64,000 nt of DNA from Alphaproteobacteria bacterium (GCA_016869975.1 VGCZ01000012.1:1-64000); one strand, 5' to 3'; counted from the first letter of the stretch, positions 27,360-36,473 are shown. The notes: a model not told the origin generated them from the letters alone. Program-made: numbers and translations.

Positions 27360-29240
27360 CTACAGATCGCCTTCGGGAATGTCGAAGTCGTCATAGGACA
27401 GTTCGCCGGGCTCGAACAGCGGCGGCTCGGCGCCGTCCGCGCCCTCGACGTTCATCGGCCGTGGCATCGGCGCCGGCGCGGCGATGTCGTCATTAGGACC
27501 GCGCACATCCTGCAAGGTCGCGCCGGGGAACATCGCCATCGCCGCCTGGACCAGCGGATGCGCCAGCGCGCGCTGACGACGGGCGTCGCGGCTCGCTTCA
27601 CGGCGCGAGGCCAAGGTCGGCTCGCCCGCCTCGCTCGACACCGAGACCATCCAGCGCTGACCGGTCCAGCGCGCCAGCGCGTCGGCGACCTTGGGCGCGA
27701 GATCGACCGGGGCCCGGTCGGTCGGCCGGAACTCCAGACGGCCCGGCTCACAGCGCACCGGATGGACATCGGCGCTCAGCGCCAGTGCCAGCCGTGCCTC
27801 GCGCTTGCTCTCGAACAGCGCCACGACCTCGGCGAAGTCCTTCGGTTGCGGCTTGGGCCGGACGACCAGCGCCTCGGCCTCCGCGTCGACATCGACCTCG
27901 GCCCGCGCAACCACCGCGTTGCTCACCGCCAGGCGAGCGACCGGGCCGGCTGATGGCGCCCCCGATGGCGCGCCACGCGGTGGCGCGGCGCTCGCGCTCG
28001 TGCCGCCGCCATTGCCCGGCGACGGCGCCGATGGCCTGGGCGGCGGCGCGCCGCCACCATCCTGCAGCGCCTTCAAGGCATCGGCCGGCGTCGGCAGATC
28101 GGCGGCGTAGCACAGGCGGATCAGCGCCATCTCGGCGGCACGGATCGGCGAGTGGGCGTGCTGCGTCTCCTGCAGGCCCTTGAGCAGCATCTGCCAGGCG
28201 CGCGTCAAATGCGCCATGGCGAGCCGGCCGGCCATGTCGCGGCCGCGCGTGCGCTCGAGCTCGGGTGCGGCCTCGGCCGATTCGGGCACGACCTTCAGCC
28301 GCGTCAGCCAGTGCGCCAGCTCCAGCATGTCCTGCAGCACGACGACGGGATCGGCGCCCGAATCGTACATGCCGCCCAGCGTCTTGAGCGCATCAGGCGC
28401 GTCGCCGCGCATCACTTGGTCGAACAGCTCGAAGACGAGGCCGCGATCGGCCAGGCCCAGCATGTCGCGCACCTGCGCCGCGTCGACCACGCCGCCACCA
28501 TGGGCGATGGCCTGGTCGAGCAAGCTGAGCCCGTCGCGCACCGAGCCGTCGGCGGCGGTGGCGATCAGGCGCAGCGCCTCCGGCGCGATCTCGACCTTCT
28601 CGCTCTCGGCCACGCGCGTGAAGTGCGCGGTCAGCGCCTCGACCGGAACGCGACGCAGGTCGAAGCGCTGGCAGCGCGACAGCACCGTCACCGGCACCTT
28701 GCGGATTTCCGTGGTGGCGAAGACGAACTTCACGTGCGGCGGCGGTTCCTCCAAGGTCTTCAGCAGGCCGTTGAAGGCCGCCGTCGACAGCATGTGGACC
28801 TCGTCGATGATGTAGATCTTGTAGCGCGCAGAGACCGGGCGATAGCGCACGCCCTCGATCAGCTCGCGGATGTCGTTGATGCCGGTGCGACTGGCGGCGT
28901 CCATCTCGATGACGTCGACATGGCGATCCTCGGTGATCGCCACGCAGTTCGCGCAGACGCCGCAGGGATCCATGGTCGGGCCGCCCTTGCCGTCGGGCCC
29001 AATGCAGTTCAGCGCCTTGGCGATGATGCGGGCGGTGGTCGTCTTGCCCACGCCGCGCACACCGGTGAGCATGAAGGCGTGCGCCAGGCGACCGGCGTCG
29101 AGCGCGTTGCGCAACGTGCGCACCATCGCTTCCTGGCCGACCAGGGTGGAAAAATCGACGGGACGGTATTTGCGCGCCAACACCCGGTAGTGGGTGTCAT
29201 CGGGTCCGGGCGCTGGAGTGTCGAGCGGGGCGTCGGCCAT
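27360..29240 (-). CDS. dnaX: DNA polymerase III subunits gamma/tau
   Basis: A 626-residue clamp-loader subunit. The AAA+ domain has Walker A GVRGVGKTTTARIIAKALNC, a zinc module (CGVCANC) and DEVHML; a helical oligomerisation domain follows. A Pro/Ala-rich linker (about residues 405-440) precedes the tau-specific polymerase-binding region. No A-rich slippery run is visible, so a frameshift-made gamma form is not supported. It follows the SRP RNA gene by 47 bases. Confidence 0.96.
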   Translation of the reverse strand: MADAPLDTPAPGPDDTHYRVLARKYRPVDFSTLVGQEAMVRTLRNALDAGRLAHAFMLTGVRGVGKTTTARIIAKALNCIGPDGKGGPTMDPCGVCANCVAITEDRHVDVIEMDAASRTGINDIRELIEGVRYRPVSARYKIYIIDEVHMLSTAAFNGLLKTLEEPPPHVKFVFATTEIRKVPVTVLSRCQRFDLRRVPVEALTAHFTRVAESEKVEIAPEALRLIATAADGSVRDGLSLLDQAIAHGGGVVDAAQVRDMLGLADRGLVFELFDQVMRGDAPDALKTLGGMYDSGADPVVVLQDMLELAHWLTRLKVVPESAEAAPELERTRGRDMAGRLAMAHLTRAWQMLLKGLQETQHAHSPIRAAEMALIRLCYAADLPTPADALKALQDGGGAPPPRPSAPSPGNGGGTSASAAPPRGAPSGAPSAGPVARLAVSNAVVARAEVDVDAEAEALVVRPKPQPKDFAEVVALFESKREARLALALSADVHPVRCEPGRLEFRPTDRAPVDLAPKVADALARWTGQRWMVSVSSEAGEPTLASRREASRDARRQRALAHPLVQAAMAMFPGATLQDVRGPNDDIAAPAPMPRPMNVEGADGAEPPLFEPGELSYDDFDIPEGDL

Positions 29241-29287
29241 GATCAGGGGCGCCTCGCGGCGTGTGCCCTGCCTCGTCGGCGAGGGCG

Positions 29288-29384
29288 GGTGGGAGACCGG
29301 ACACGACCCGCAGCGAATTCGTTACGGCTGCTTCCTTCCGGACCTGACCGGGTTGGCGAAGACTGCGTCCACGCCGGCCTCCCG
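29288..29384 (-). ncRNA. ffs: Signal recognition particle RNA (4.5S type)
   Basis: The minus strand carries the nearly invariant 4.5S apical loop (GGTCAGGTCCGGAAGGAAGC), which binds Ffh. The flanks fold into one long rod: the 5' segment GGGAGGCCGGCGTGGACGCAG pairs with the 3' segment ending CGTGTCCGGTCTCCC. Length is about 97 bases; the 5' end is set by the promoter and the 3' end by pairing, both to within a few bases. A small hairpin (CCTCG/CGAGG, 29271-29284) follows. The position next to dnaX is common in alphaproteobacteria. Confidence 0.93.
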
Positions 29385-29389
29385 AGGCG

Positions 29390-29420
29390 GTTATATCAGG
29401 ACTCGGGCGCCTGATCGCAA
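29390..29420 (-). promoter_or_regulatory. Promoter of the SRP RNA gene
   Basis: On the minus strand, TTGCGA (29415-29420) and GATATA (29392-29397) are 17 bases apart; the overlapping TATAAC is an alternative -10. Initiation near 29384 matches the folded 5' end of the RNA. Confidence 0.6.
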
Positions 29421-29455
29421 GGGCCGAATCGGGCCGCTTTACCACAGGCTCCGAT

Positions 29456-31492
29456 CTAGTTCCGGGGCTGGTTCGGCTGGCTGGGCGTACTGCCCTCCTG
29501 TTTGCCGACAGCCGGCGCCGGCTCCGGCGGCTTACCCGGGCCGGGCGCGGCCTTTACCTCGGTGACCCGCCCGCCGATGTGCTTGGCCAGGAACGTCTCG
29601 ACCTTGGCGAAAAAGATCAGCCGGTTCTCCGATCGCCCGAGGCTGTGGCCCTCGTTCTCGAACAGGTGGAACTCGACCGGCTTGCCCAGCGCCCGCGCCG
29701 CGCCATAGAAGCGTTCGCTCTGGTCCTTGCGCACGCGCACGTCGTTGGCGCCGTGCGTGATCAGCATCGGCCGCTCGAGCTTGTCGACATGCGCCAGCGG
29801 CGAGCGCTGCCACATCGCGGCGCGGCCTTCGACGGTATTGGACGGGCCAAGATAACGGTGCCAGCGGCCGCGGTCCCAGTACACCGGCACGAGGTCGATG
29901 AAGGCCGGCAGGTCGCTGATGCCGACATTGGCGACGCCGGCGGCGAATTGCGTCGGCGTGCGCGTCATGCCGACGAAGGTGGCGTAGCCGCCGTAGGAGC
30001 TACCCATCAGCGCGATCTTCGCCGGATCGGCGATGCCCTGCGCGATCAGCCATTTCACGCCATCATCGACGTCGTCCTGCATCTTGCCGCCGAGCTCGCC
30101 GATGCCGCCGCGCAAATGGGCGCGACCGTAGCCGCTCGAACCACGGTAGTTCACCTGCAGCACGGCATAGCCGCGATTGGCGAGGAACTGCGCCGTGGTG
30201 CTGAGCGTCCCGTAATCGCGCAGCCACGGCCCGCCATGCACCAGAACCACCGACGGCAGGTTCTTGGCTGGGGCGCCGGCCGGCAATGTCAGATAGCCGC
30301 TGATCGTCAGGCCGTCGCGCGCCTTGTAGTCGACCGCGTTGATCGGCGACAGGGACTCGCGGTAGGCGTCCCACGCCCCGGCCGTGAGCAGGGTGCGTTC
30401 CTTGTTCTGCGTATCGTAGAGAATGATGCGCGTCGCGCTGCCCTTGCTCTGCATGCCCAGCACGAACCAGCGCATGGCGTTGTCGTGGCTCAGGATGCCC
30501 ACCACGTCGGCGCCGCCATCGTTGCCCATCGCCGCCAGATCGGGACCGATGCCCGAGCCGAAGGCATGCAGCCGCTGCCGGTCCGGCCACTGGATCGCCA
30601 GCACCGGCTCGCGCGTCTCGGTATTGAACCAGATGCTGTCCACGTCGACCTTGGGATCGACATGCCGGACCGTCTCGGCGCCGGTCCTGAGGTTCAGCCG
30701 CACCACCGCCACGCGATCGCGACCGCGGTTGGACAGCGCCCACACCTCCTCCTCGTCGGCGGCGATATCGACGATCGCGACCTGCTCGTCCCATTCCATG
30801 TCGAAGACGCGCGCGCAGGTCGCGACGACGCCGGGGCAGAACTCGAAGGCGCGCTTGCCGTCGGCGCCGGCGCGTAGACTGCGCGCCGCCACCCGCGCCT
30901 TGCGGTCGAAGTAGACGCGGTCGACGTTGCCGGGATTGCGCTCGTGTAGCACCGGCGTCAGATCGCCGCTCAGCGACAGCCGATAGGCGTCGAAGACACG
31001 TCGGTCGCGGCGGTTGCTGAAGAGCAGCACCTCGTCGCCATCGAGGCGCGTGGTCGAGACGGAGTTGGCGGTACCGGGCCAGGGCGTGACGTTCTTGGGT
31101 GGCGCGGTCGGACTCTGTGAATCGACGATCCAGATCTGGGTGTTCTCGTTGCCGCCATTATCGAGCCCGTAGCGCAGCCGACGGCTGTCGGGCAGCCAGC
31201 GGAAATTCGACGCGCCGGTGGGCGTGCGCACGATCACGGGGTCGCCGCCGGCGATCGGCCGCACGTGGATCTGCGGACGCCCGCCGCTGCGCTGCGACCA
31301 CGCCAGCCACTTGCCATCGGGCGAGACCTGGAAATTGGTGCGCGTGTCGGTGTCGTCGCCGGCGATCAGGGCGAGCGGCAGCAGCGGCGGCAGCTTCGCG
31401 TCCTTCAACGTCGGATGGGTCTGCGCAGCGGCCGCTCCGGCCAATGATAGCGACGCCAGAGCCAGCCATGCGATCGCACGGAACCTTACCAC
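29456..31492 (-). CDS. S9-family (prolyl oligopeptidase-type) peptidase
   Basis: A 678-residue exported serine peptidase. It has a signal peptide (about 1-23, ending AAAQ), an N-terminal beta-propeller (about 40-390) and a C-terminal alpha/beta-hydrolase domain. The nucleophile is the Ser of GSSYGGY, the Asp is in HGANDVRVR and the His in NEGHSLGR. LVHGGPWLRDYG is the oxyanion region. It cleaves peptides in the periplasm, probably as a dipeptidyl or oligopeptidase. The Pro/Gly-rich C-terminal 30 residues are an unconserved tail. Confidence 0.9.
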   Translation of the reverse strand: MVRFRAIAWLALASLSLAGAAAAQTHPTLKDAKLPPLLPLALIAGDDTDTRTNFQVSPDGKWLAWSQRSGGRPQIHVRPIAGGDPVIVRTPTGASNFRWLPDSRRLRYGLDNGGNENTQIWIVDSQSPTAPPKNVTPWPGTANSVSTTRLDGDEVLLFSNRRDRRVFDAYRLSLSGDLTPVLHERNPGNVDRVYFDRKARVAARSLRAGADGKRAFEFCPGVVATCARVFDMEWDEQVAIVDIAADEEEVWALSNRGRDRVAVVRLNLRTGAETVRHVDPKVDVDSIWFNTETREPVLAIQWPDRQRLHAFGSGIGPDLAAMGNDGGADVVGILSHDNAMRWFVLGMQSKGSATRIILYDTQNKERTLLTAGAWDAYRESLSPINAVDYKARDGLTISGYLTLPAGAPAKNLPSVVLVHGGPWLRDYGTLSTTAQFLANRGYAVLQVNYRGSSGYGRAHLRGGIGELGGKMQDDVDDGVKWLIAQGIADPAKIALMGSSYGGYATFVGMTRTPTQFAAGVANVGISDLPAFIDLVPVYWDRGRWHRYLGPSNTVEGRAAMWQRSPLAHVDKLERPMLITHGANDVRVRKDQSERFYGAARALGKPVEFHLFENEGHSLGRSENRLIFFAKVETFLAKHIGGRVTEVKAAPGPGKPPEPAPAVGKQEGSTPSQPNQPRN

Positions 31493-31609
31493 CTGGGCCT
31501 CTCCTGCATTGGGCGTCCGCTATCCTAGCATGGCGCCACCGGTTGAAGCGCGCCGTACGCGGTGCCATTGTCCGGCCCGAACCCGAAACCAAGACGCCGG
31601 AAACGCCCG

Positions 31610-32533
31610 ATGCGCCGCAATCCCTATTCGAGCGCCGAGATCGATCGCGCTTCGCACCGCCGCGAGGTCGACGACGATATCGAGGATCTGCTCGTCGCCT
31701 CCAAGACCCGGTTCGTGCCGGTCGACAGCGATCGCAACCTGATCGACAAGCGCGGCAAGCCGTCGGCCGTCTTCATCCAGGGCATGATGGCGCGCGCCAT
31801 CATTCGCGGCGGCTCGCACCCGATCTTCCTCGGCCTGGTCGAGGGCGAGGCGTATTTCGCGCTCGACGTCACCGGCTTCGACATGCCGATCGACGGGCTC
31901 GGCGAATTCATGGATCTGCGCCAGGTCGGCCCGCTGCTCTTCGCCCGCGAAGGCTCGTTGCTGGCGTATGCGCGGGGCATGACCTACTGGCACCGCCGGC
32001 ACAAATTCTGCGGCGTCTGCGGTTCGCCCACGCGGGTCGCCAAGGCCGGCCACGAGCGGGTGTGTACCAACGAGTCCTGCAAGGCGCAGCATTTCCCGCG
32101 CACCGACCCGGCGGTGATCATGCTGGTGCATCATGGCGATCACTGCATGCTGGGCCGCGGCAAGCATTTCCCGAAGGGCATGCATTCGACCCTGGCCGGC
32201 TTCGTCGAGCCGGGCGAGAGCTTCGAGGACGCGGTGGCGCGCGAGATCTACGAGGAGGTCAAGGTCAAGGTCAGCGCTGTGAGCTACCACTCCTCGCAGC
32301 CCTGGCCGTTCCCCGCCTCGGTCATGATCGGCTTCCACGCCGAGGCCACGAGCATGGATTTCGAGGTCAACAAGGAGGAGCTCGACACCGCGCGCTGGTT
32401 CCACCGCGACGAGCTGCGCGAGGAGAACCTGCCCAAGGACGGCTCCTTCTTCATGCCGCGCCGCGACTCCATCGCGCGCCGCCTGATCGAGAACTGGCTC
32501 GGCCACGAGGCCGGGCCTGGGCCGAACGGCTGA
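31610..32533 (+). CDS. nudC: NAD+/NADH pyrophosphatase (Nudix), NudC-type
   Basis: A 307-residue Nudix hydrolase. The zinc ribbon is CGVC followed by CTNESC. The Nudix box is GFVEPGESFEDAVAREIYEE, and SQPWPFP is the NADH-pyrophosphatase signature that follows it. NudC cleaves NAD(H) to NMN and AMP and removes NAD caps from RNA. I chose the ATG at 31610 (MRRNPYSSAEIDRAS), which matches the family start; a codon 16 residues earlier adds only a basic leader. Confidence 0.93.
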   Translation: MRRNPYSSAEIDRASHRREVDDDIEDLLVASKTRFVPVDSDRNLIDKRGKPSAVFIQGMMARAIIRGGSHPIFLGLVEGEAYFALDVTGFDMPIDGLGEFMDLRQVGPLLFAREGSLLAYARGMTYWHRRHKFCGVCGSPTRVAKAGHERVCTNESCKAQHFPRTDPAVIMLVHHGDHCMLGRGKHFPKGMHSTLAGFVEPGESFEDAVAREIYEEVKVKVSAVSYHSSQPWPFPASVMIGFHAEATSMDFEVNKEELDTARWFHRDELREENLPKDGSFFMPRRDSIARRLIENWLGHEAGPGPNG

Positions 32534-32537
32534 TAGC

Positions 32538-32565
32538 CCTTCTCCCCGCGCAGGCGGGAGGAAGG
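32538..32565. repeat. Degenerate hairpin between nudC and the OYE gene
   Basis: CCTTCTCCCCGC can pair imperfectly with GGCGGGAGGAAGG. It looks like a decayed copy of the family A/B palindromes. Confidence 0.5.
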
Positions 32566-32585
32566 AAAGAATCGGAGATCACGTG

Positions 32586-33767
32586 ATGGCCCAATTGTTC
32601 ACGCCCTTCCGCCTGGGCGGCGATGTCGAATTGCCCAACCGCATCGTCGTGTCGCCGATGTGCCAGTACTCCGCCGTCGAGGGCTCGGCGATCGACTGGC
32701 ATCTCGCCCATTACGGCGCGATGGCCGCCAGCGGCGCCGGCCTGATGTGTGTCGAGGCGACCCACGTCTCGGCGCAGGGCCGCATCACCCATGGCTGCCT
32801 CGGCCTGTACAGCGACGCCAACGAGGCCGCGCTCAAGCGTGTGGTTGATTGGTGCCGCGCCTGGATGCCAAGCACCAAGCTCGCCATCCAGATCGCCCAT
32901 GCCGGCCGCAAGGCTTCGGCGCAGCGGCCGTGGAAAGGCGGCGGCCCGCTGACCGGGGCCGACGCACCGGATACGCCATGGTCGACGATCTCCGCCTCGG
33001 CGATCCCCTTCGACGCGACCGGACCGGGCGTCGGCTTCCAGGGTGGCGTACCCGCGCAGCTGCCGGCGGCGAAATGGCATACGCCGGTGGCGCTCGACCG
33101 CGTCGGCATGGATCGCGTGAAGGCGGAGTTCGTCGCCGCCACCGAGCGCGCCGCACGCTTGGGCTTCGAGGTGCTCGAGCTGCACGGCGCGCACGGCTAT
33201 TTCCTGCACCAGTTCCTCTCGCCGCTCACCAACCATCGCGACGACGAGTACGGCGGCTCGATGGAGAAACGCCGGCGCTTTCCGCTCGAGGTCTTCGAGG
33301 CGGTACGCCGCGTCTGGCCGCGCGAACGCGCGCTGGGCGTGCGGCTTTCGGCGATCGACTGGGTCGAGGGCGGCCTGACCATCGAGGACTCGATCCAGAC
33401 CGCGCGCGAGTTGAAGGCGCTGGGCTGCGATTTCATCGACGTCAGCTCGGGCGGCACGATCCCCAACGCCAAGATCACGGTGACGCCGGGCTACCACGTG
33501 CCGTTCTCGGCGCGTATCCGCAAGGAAGCCGACATCGCCACCTGGGCGGTGGGTGTGATCACCGAGCCCGAGCAGGCCGAGCAGATCATCGCGTCGGGCG
33601 CGGCCGACTGCACCGCGCATGCCCGTTCATTCCTGGCCGACCCGCGCTGGGGCTGGAACGCGGCCAAGGCGCTGGGCGTCGAGCCGCCACCACTGCCCGT
33701 GCCCTATCACCGCGCCGCCAGCATCCTGCCGTTCAAGCCGCGGCCAGTGGCCAAGGCCGCGGAGTAG
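32586..33767 (+). CDS. Old Yellow Enzyme, YqjM-like NADH:flavin oxidoreductase
   Basis: A 393-residue FMN-dependent ene-reductase of the thermophilic-like class. LPNRIVVSPMCQYSAVEG carries the conserved Cys that tunes FMN in this class. WHLAHYG, HGAHGYFLHQFLSPLTNHR and YGGSMEKRRRFPLEV complete the signature. It reduces activated double bonds, with likely roles in electrophile detoxification. A GTG directly before the ATG is an alternative start. GGAG lies upstream. Confidence 0.93.
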   Translation: MAQLFTPFRLGGDVELPNRIVVSPMCQYSAVEGSAIDWHLAHYGAMAASGAGLMCVEATHVSAQGRITHGCLGLYSDANEAALKRVVDWCRAWMPSTKLAIQIAHAGRKASAQRPWKGGGPLTGADAPDTPWSTISASAIPFDATGPGVGFQGGVPAQLPAAKWHTPVALDRVGMDRVKAEFVAATERAARLGFEVLELHGAHGYFLHQFLSPLTNHRDDEYGGSMEKRRRFPLEVFEAVRRVWPRERALGVRLSAIDWVEGGLTIEDSIQTARELKALGCDFIDVSSGGTIPNAKITVTPGYHVPFSARIRKEADIATWAVGVITEPEQAEQIIASGAADCTAHARSFLADPRWGWNAAKALGVEPPPLPVPYHRAASILPFKPRPVAKAAE

Positions 33768-33776
33768 TTTTCGCAC

Positions 33777-33817
33777 CTCCCTCTCCCCGCTGGCGGGGAG
33801 AGGGTCGGGGTGAGAGG
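33777..33817. repeat. Family A REP-like element after the OYE gene
   Basis: A 41-base element with CCCTCTCCCCGC-TG-GCGGGGAGAGGG followed by a TCGGGGTGAGAGG arm, ten bases past the OYE stop. It is a close relative of the 15416 element in the same orientation. Confidence 0.85.
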
Positions 33818-33861
33818 CTGCTACTCGTCAGACCGCGGCCGCGGTTCGTTGCGCGAACCCC

Positions 33862-34587
33862 TCACCCTCCCATCGCGCTACCCGCGACGGGTCCCTCCCT
33901 CTCCCCGCCTGCGGCGAGAGGGTCACATGCGACAGACCCGCCCACCTGAGCGGAGGAGTGAGTCGCCAAGTGGTCGGACACCGCCTGCAAGCCCGAGAGC
34001 GGCTTGCCATCGGCGGAAGCGGCGCGCCAGACCGCCTCGATCGCCGGCAGGACGTCGCGCTGCAGGTCGTAGCCATCGACCAGCCAGCGCGCCATCCAGC
34101 GCTCGAGATCGGTCGGTGGCCCACCCGGCCAGAATCTGCCCAGATTGTGCCGAATCGCTTTACGCCAGCGCGACGACACCCGCACACCGTCGGCGGCGTC
34201 TCGCGCGGCGGGCTGGAACGGCGGCGGCGCTGTTGGCTCGACCGGCACCGGCTTGGCGGGATCGGCCGGGTAGCGATGCCGCGCCCGGCGGCCGACCCGC
34301 TGGACCTGCTCCCAGTGGATCACCGACAGATAGTCCTGTTCTTCGACCGTGAAGATGCGCACCAGCCCGCGCGCCACGAGTTCGTCGATCAGGGCGCGGA
34401 TCGTCTCTTCATCGATGGCGTCGCCAGGAAACACCTGCATGCGAATGGTGCGGGGACGCAACGGCTGCACGCCGTGATCGTCGGCGAAGTTCCACAGGCC
34501 GAGGAACAAGAGGCGGGCCGTCACCGAGCAGTCGATGACAGCCTCCCAGGTCCAGAAGTCGGTAGGCAGCGTGCGGTCGCGGGACAT
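33862..34587 (-). CDS. Lone phage-type replication-like / winged-helix protein
   Basis: A 241-residue protein of no firmly recognised family. The first 110 residues (RTLPTDFWTWEAVIDCSVTA, then LFLGLWNFADDHGVQP and EQDYLSVIHWEQVQRV) resemble the N-terminal winged-helix module seen in phage replication initiators and DnaD/DnaT-like proteins. The rest is basic and helical. GGAG precedes the ATG. No integrase, portal or other phage gene lies nearby, so this is an orphan. The last 25 or so codons run through a REP-like repeat, so the C-terminus (DPLAAGGEREGP) is encoded by repeat DNA. Confidence 0.7.
   Translation of the reverse strand: MSRDRTLPTDFWTWEAVIDCSVTARLLFLGLWNFADDHGVQPLRPRTIRMQVFPGDAIDEETIRALIDELVARGLVRIFTVEEQDYLSVIHWEQVQRVGRRARHRYPADPAKPVPVEPTAPPPFQPAARDAADGVRVSSRWRKAIRHNLGRFWPGGPPTDLERWMARWLVDGYDLQRDVLPAIEAVWRAASADGKPLSGLQAVSDHLATHSSAQVGGSVACDPLAAGGEREGPVAGSAMGG
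33895..33922. repeat. Family A element inside a coding end
   Basis: CTCCCTCTCCCCGC pairs imperfectly with GCGGCGAGAGGG. Unlike the other copies it lies within an open frame, at the 3' end of the gene at 33862-34587. A fragment resembling the CCCCTCACC arm lies just beyond it at 33858-33870. Confidence 0.75.
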
Positions 34588-34765
34588 GGCGGAGCTCCGA
34601 TCGAAAAAGATGGGAGCGGATGTACAGCCGACACCCCGCCACCTCCAATTTCCGCGGCTACGGTGGTCGAATCGAAGCATCCGATGCTTGTGGCACAGGG
34701 CTTTCTCTTGCCCCTACGATGGTCGTCCCCTCGCGCTGCGAATGGCCAGGCGGCACGCGCTTTCG
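34588..34765. other. Intergenic region before the lone winged-helix gene
   Basis: 178 bases between the pheA end and the 34587 start. It holds a small hairpin (AAGCATC/GATGCTT around 34676-34692) and nothing else I can name. It must contain the promoter of the minus-strand orphan gene. Confidence 0.4.
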
Positions 34766-35671
34766 TCACGTCCCCGTGCGCGTCGGAGCCTCCCAGCCCT
34801 TGCGGCGGAAGGGGTGCGCCGGAAACGTGCCGAGCAGCCGCAACTCGGAGAAAAACTCCAGCTCTTCAAGCGCCAGCCGCACGGCGGGATGGTCCTTGTG
34901 GCCCTCGATCTCGGCGTAGAACTGCGCCTGCTCGAAAGCCGCGCCGGAAAGATAGCTCTCCAGCTTGGTGATGTTCACTCCGTTGGTGGCGAAACCGCCC
35001 AGCGCCTTGTAGAGCGCCGCCGGCCGGCTCTTGACCTCGAAGACGAAGGCGGTGAGGTAAGGCCCGCCGACTCGCCAGTCGGTATCGTTGGCGTCGCGCG
35101 AGAAGATCAGCATGCGCGTCGTGTTGTGATCGGCGTCCTCGATGTTCCGCTTCAGCACCTGCAGTCCATAGATCTTTGCCGCAAGCGACGAGGCGATGGC
35201 GGCGACCTTCGGGTCGCCCAGCTTGGCGATGTCCTTGGCGGCGCCGGCGGTGTCGGCGTGCACCTCGGGTGCGATGCGTTGATTGCGCAGGAAGCCGCGG
35301 CATTGCGCCAAAGCCTGTACGTGGCTGCGCGCGACCTTCACCGTCTTCATCGAGGCGCCCTTGACCGCCACGAGGCAGTGCTCGACGCGCTGGAAATGCT
35401 CGCCGACGATCGACAGGCCGGCATTGGGCAGCAGGCTGTGCAGATCGGCGACGCGGCCGGCGATCGAGTTCTCGATCGGGATCATCGCCAGGTCGGCCTT
35501 GCGCGCGTGCACCGCCTGCACCGCGTCCTCGAAGGTGCGCGACGGCAAGGTGGTCATGTAGGGAAACGCCGCGCGGCAGGCCATGTCGGAATTGGCGCCG
35601 AACTCGCCCTGGAAGGCGATGACGTTGGTGGGAGCGTCGGAACGGGCGGCGGTCTTGCGGCGCGTGGCCAT
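34766..35671 (-). CDS. pheA: Prephenate dehydratase with ACT domain
   Basis: A 301-residue monofunctional prephenate dehydratase, converting prephenate to phenylpyruvate for phenylalanine. IPIENSIAGRVADLHSLL is the substrate site, and NTTRMLIFSRD is a close variant of the catalytic TRF motif. The ACT domain (about residues 205-285, TAFVFEVKSRPAALYKALGG, then LESYLSG) is the allosteric phenylalanine site. I chose ATG 35671; the upstream in-frame extension is unlike the family. It follows kdsB on the same strand after 82 bases. Confidence 0.94.
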   Translation of the reverse strand: MATRRKTAARSDAPTNVIAFQGEFGANSDMACRAAFPYMTTLPSRTFEDAVQAVHARKADLAMIPIENSIAGRVADLHSLLPNAGLSIVGEHFQRVEHCLVAVKGASMKTVKVARSHVQALAQCRGFLRNQRIAPEVHADTAGAAKDIAKLGDPKVAAIASSLAAKIYGLQVLKRNIEDADHNTTRMLIFSRDANDTDWRVGGPYLTAFVFEVKSRPAALYKALGGFATNGVNITKLESYLSGAAFEQAQFYAEIEGHKDHPAVRLALEELEFFSELRLLGTFPAHPFRRKGWEAPTRTGT

Positions 35672-35753
35672 GGTGGGATTCCAGTCGAGGCGGATGGGCG
35701 GCGCTGGATTAGCCGTAAAACCGCGCCAACGCCAGCCAGCGCGCTGGCTGGCC

Positions 35754-36473
35754 TCAAGGAACACGCCGGCTAAGCAGCGCGCGGCGGACGGCTTGCAGGC
35801 CGTCGGCCGTATCGACCGCAGGCGCCGTATCGCCCACGACGCGCACGGCGATGCGCATGCCGTGCTCCATCGCCCGTAGCTGCTCCAGGCTTTCGTCCCG
35901 CTCGCGCACGCCGCGCTGCAGGGTGGCGAAGCGTTCCAGCGCCATGCGCCGGAAAGCGTAGACGCCGATATGGCGCGACGCCGGCCCGACGGGTCGCCGC
36001 CGGTTGAAATCGAGCGCGAACCCGGCCTGGTCGATCGTCACCTTCACGACATGCCGGTCGTCGAACGCCTTGGCCGCGAGCGGACCGGCGACGGTCGCCA
36101 TGTCGACCGCCGGGTCGGCCAGGCCTTCGAGCGCGGTGGCGATGGTCGTGGGCGCAATCGTCGGCAGGTCGCCCTGGAGGTTGACGACCACGTCATGGCG
36201 CCGGCCGGGATCGATTACGGCGACGGCCGCGGCAACGCGGTCGGAGCCGGTGGGCAGGCCGGGATCGGTCGGCATCGCGCGCCCGCCCGCTTGCTCGATG
36301 ACAGCGATGATCTCCGCGTCGGCGGCGGCGACCACGACCGGGCCGATGCCGGCTTCAACGGCGCGGCGCCAGACATGAACGATCAGAGGCTCGCCGGCGA
36401 TATCGAGCAGCGGCTTGCCGGGCAGGCGGCCGGCGCCCAGCCGTGCCGGCACGACGACGATGGGGTTGGTCAT
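35754..36473 (-). CDS. kdsB: CMP-KDO synthetase
   Basis: A 239-residue 3-deoxy-manno-octulosonate cytidylyltransferase, which activates KDO for lipopolysaccharide inner core. [17 protein letters not shown] is the nucleotide loop; NLQGDLPTI and the RHIGVYAFRR block are family marks. PTGSDRVA replaces the more usual RTGSDR-type motif, still with the key Asp-Arg. Its presence shows a Gram-negative outer membrane. It lies upstream of pheA, an order common in alphaproteobacteria. Confidence 0.93.
   Translation of the reverse strand: MTNPIVVVPARLGAGRLPGKPLLDIAGEPLIVHVWRRAVEAGIGPVVVAAADAEIIAVIEQAGGRAMPTDPGLPTGSDRVAAAVAVIDPGRRHDVVVNLQGDLPTIAPTTIATALEGLADPAVDMATVAGPLAAKAFDDRHVVKVTIDQAGFALDFNRRRPVGPASRHIGVYAFRRMALERFATLQRGVRERDESLEQLRAMEHGMRIAVRVVGDTAPAVDTADGLQAVRRALLSRRVP

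Noticed and set aside
27360-29240. Programmed frameshift in dnaX
   Set aside because: No A-rich slippery heptamer with a following hairpin is visible in the coding strand; the full tau reading frame is intact.
29271-29284. Intrinsic terminator of the SRP RNA
   Set aside because: The CCTCG/CGAGG hairpin is short and has no T-run. It is mentioned as a possible processing or Rho-related end but not listed as a terminator.
33768-34765. Remnant prophage or IS around the lone winged-helix gene
   Set aside because: No integrase, transposase, terminal inverted repeat pair or target duplication was found; only REP-like palindromes flank it.
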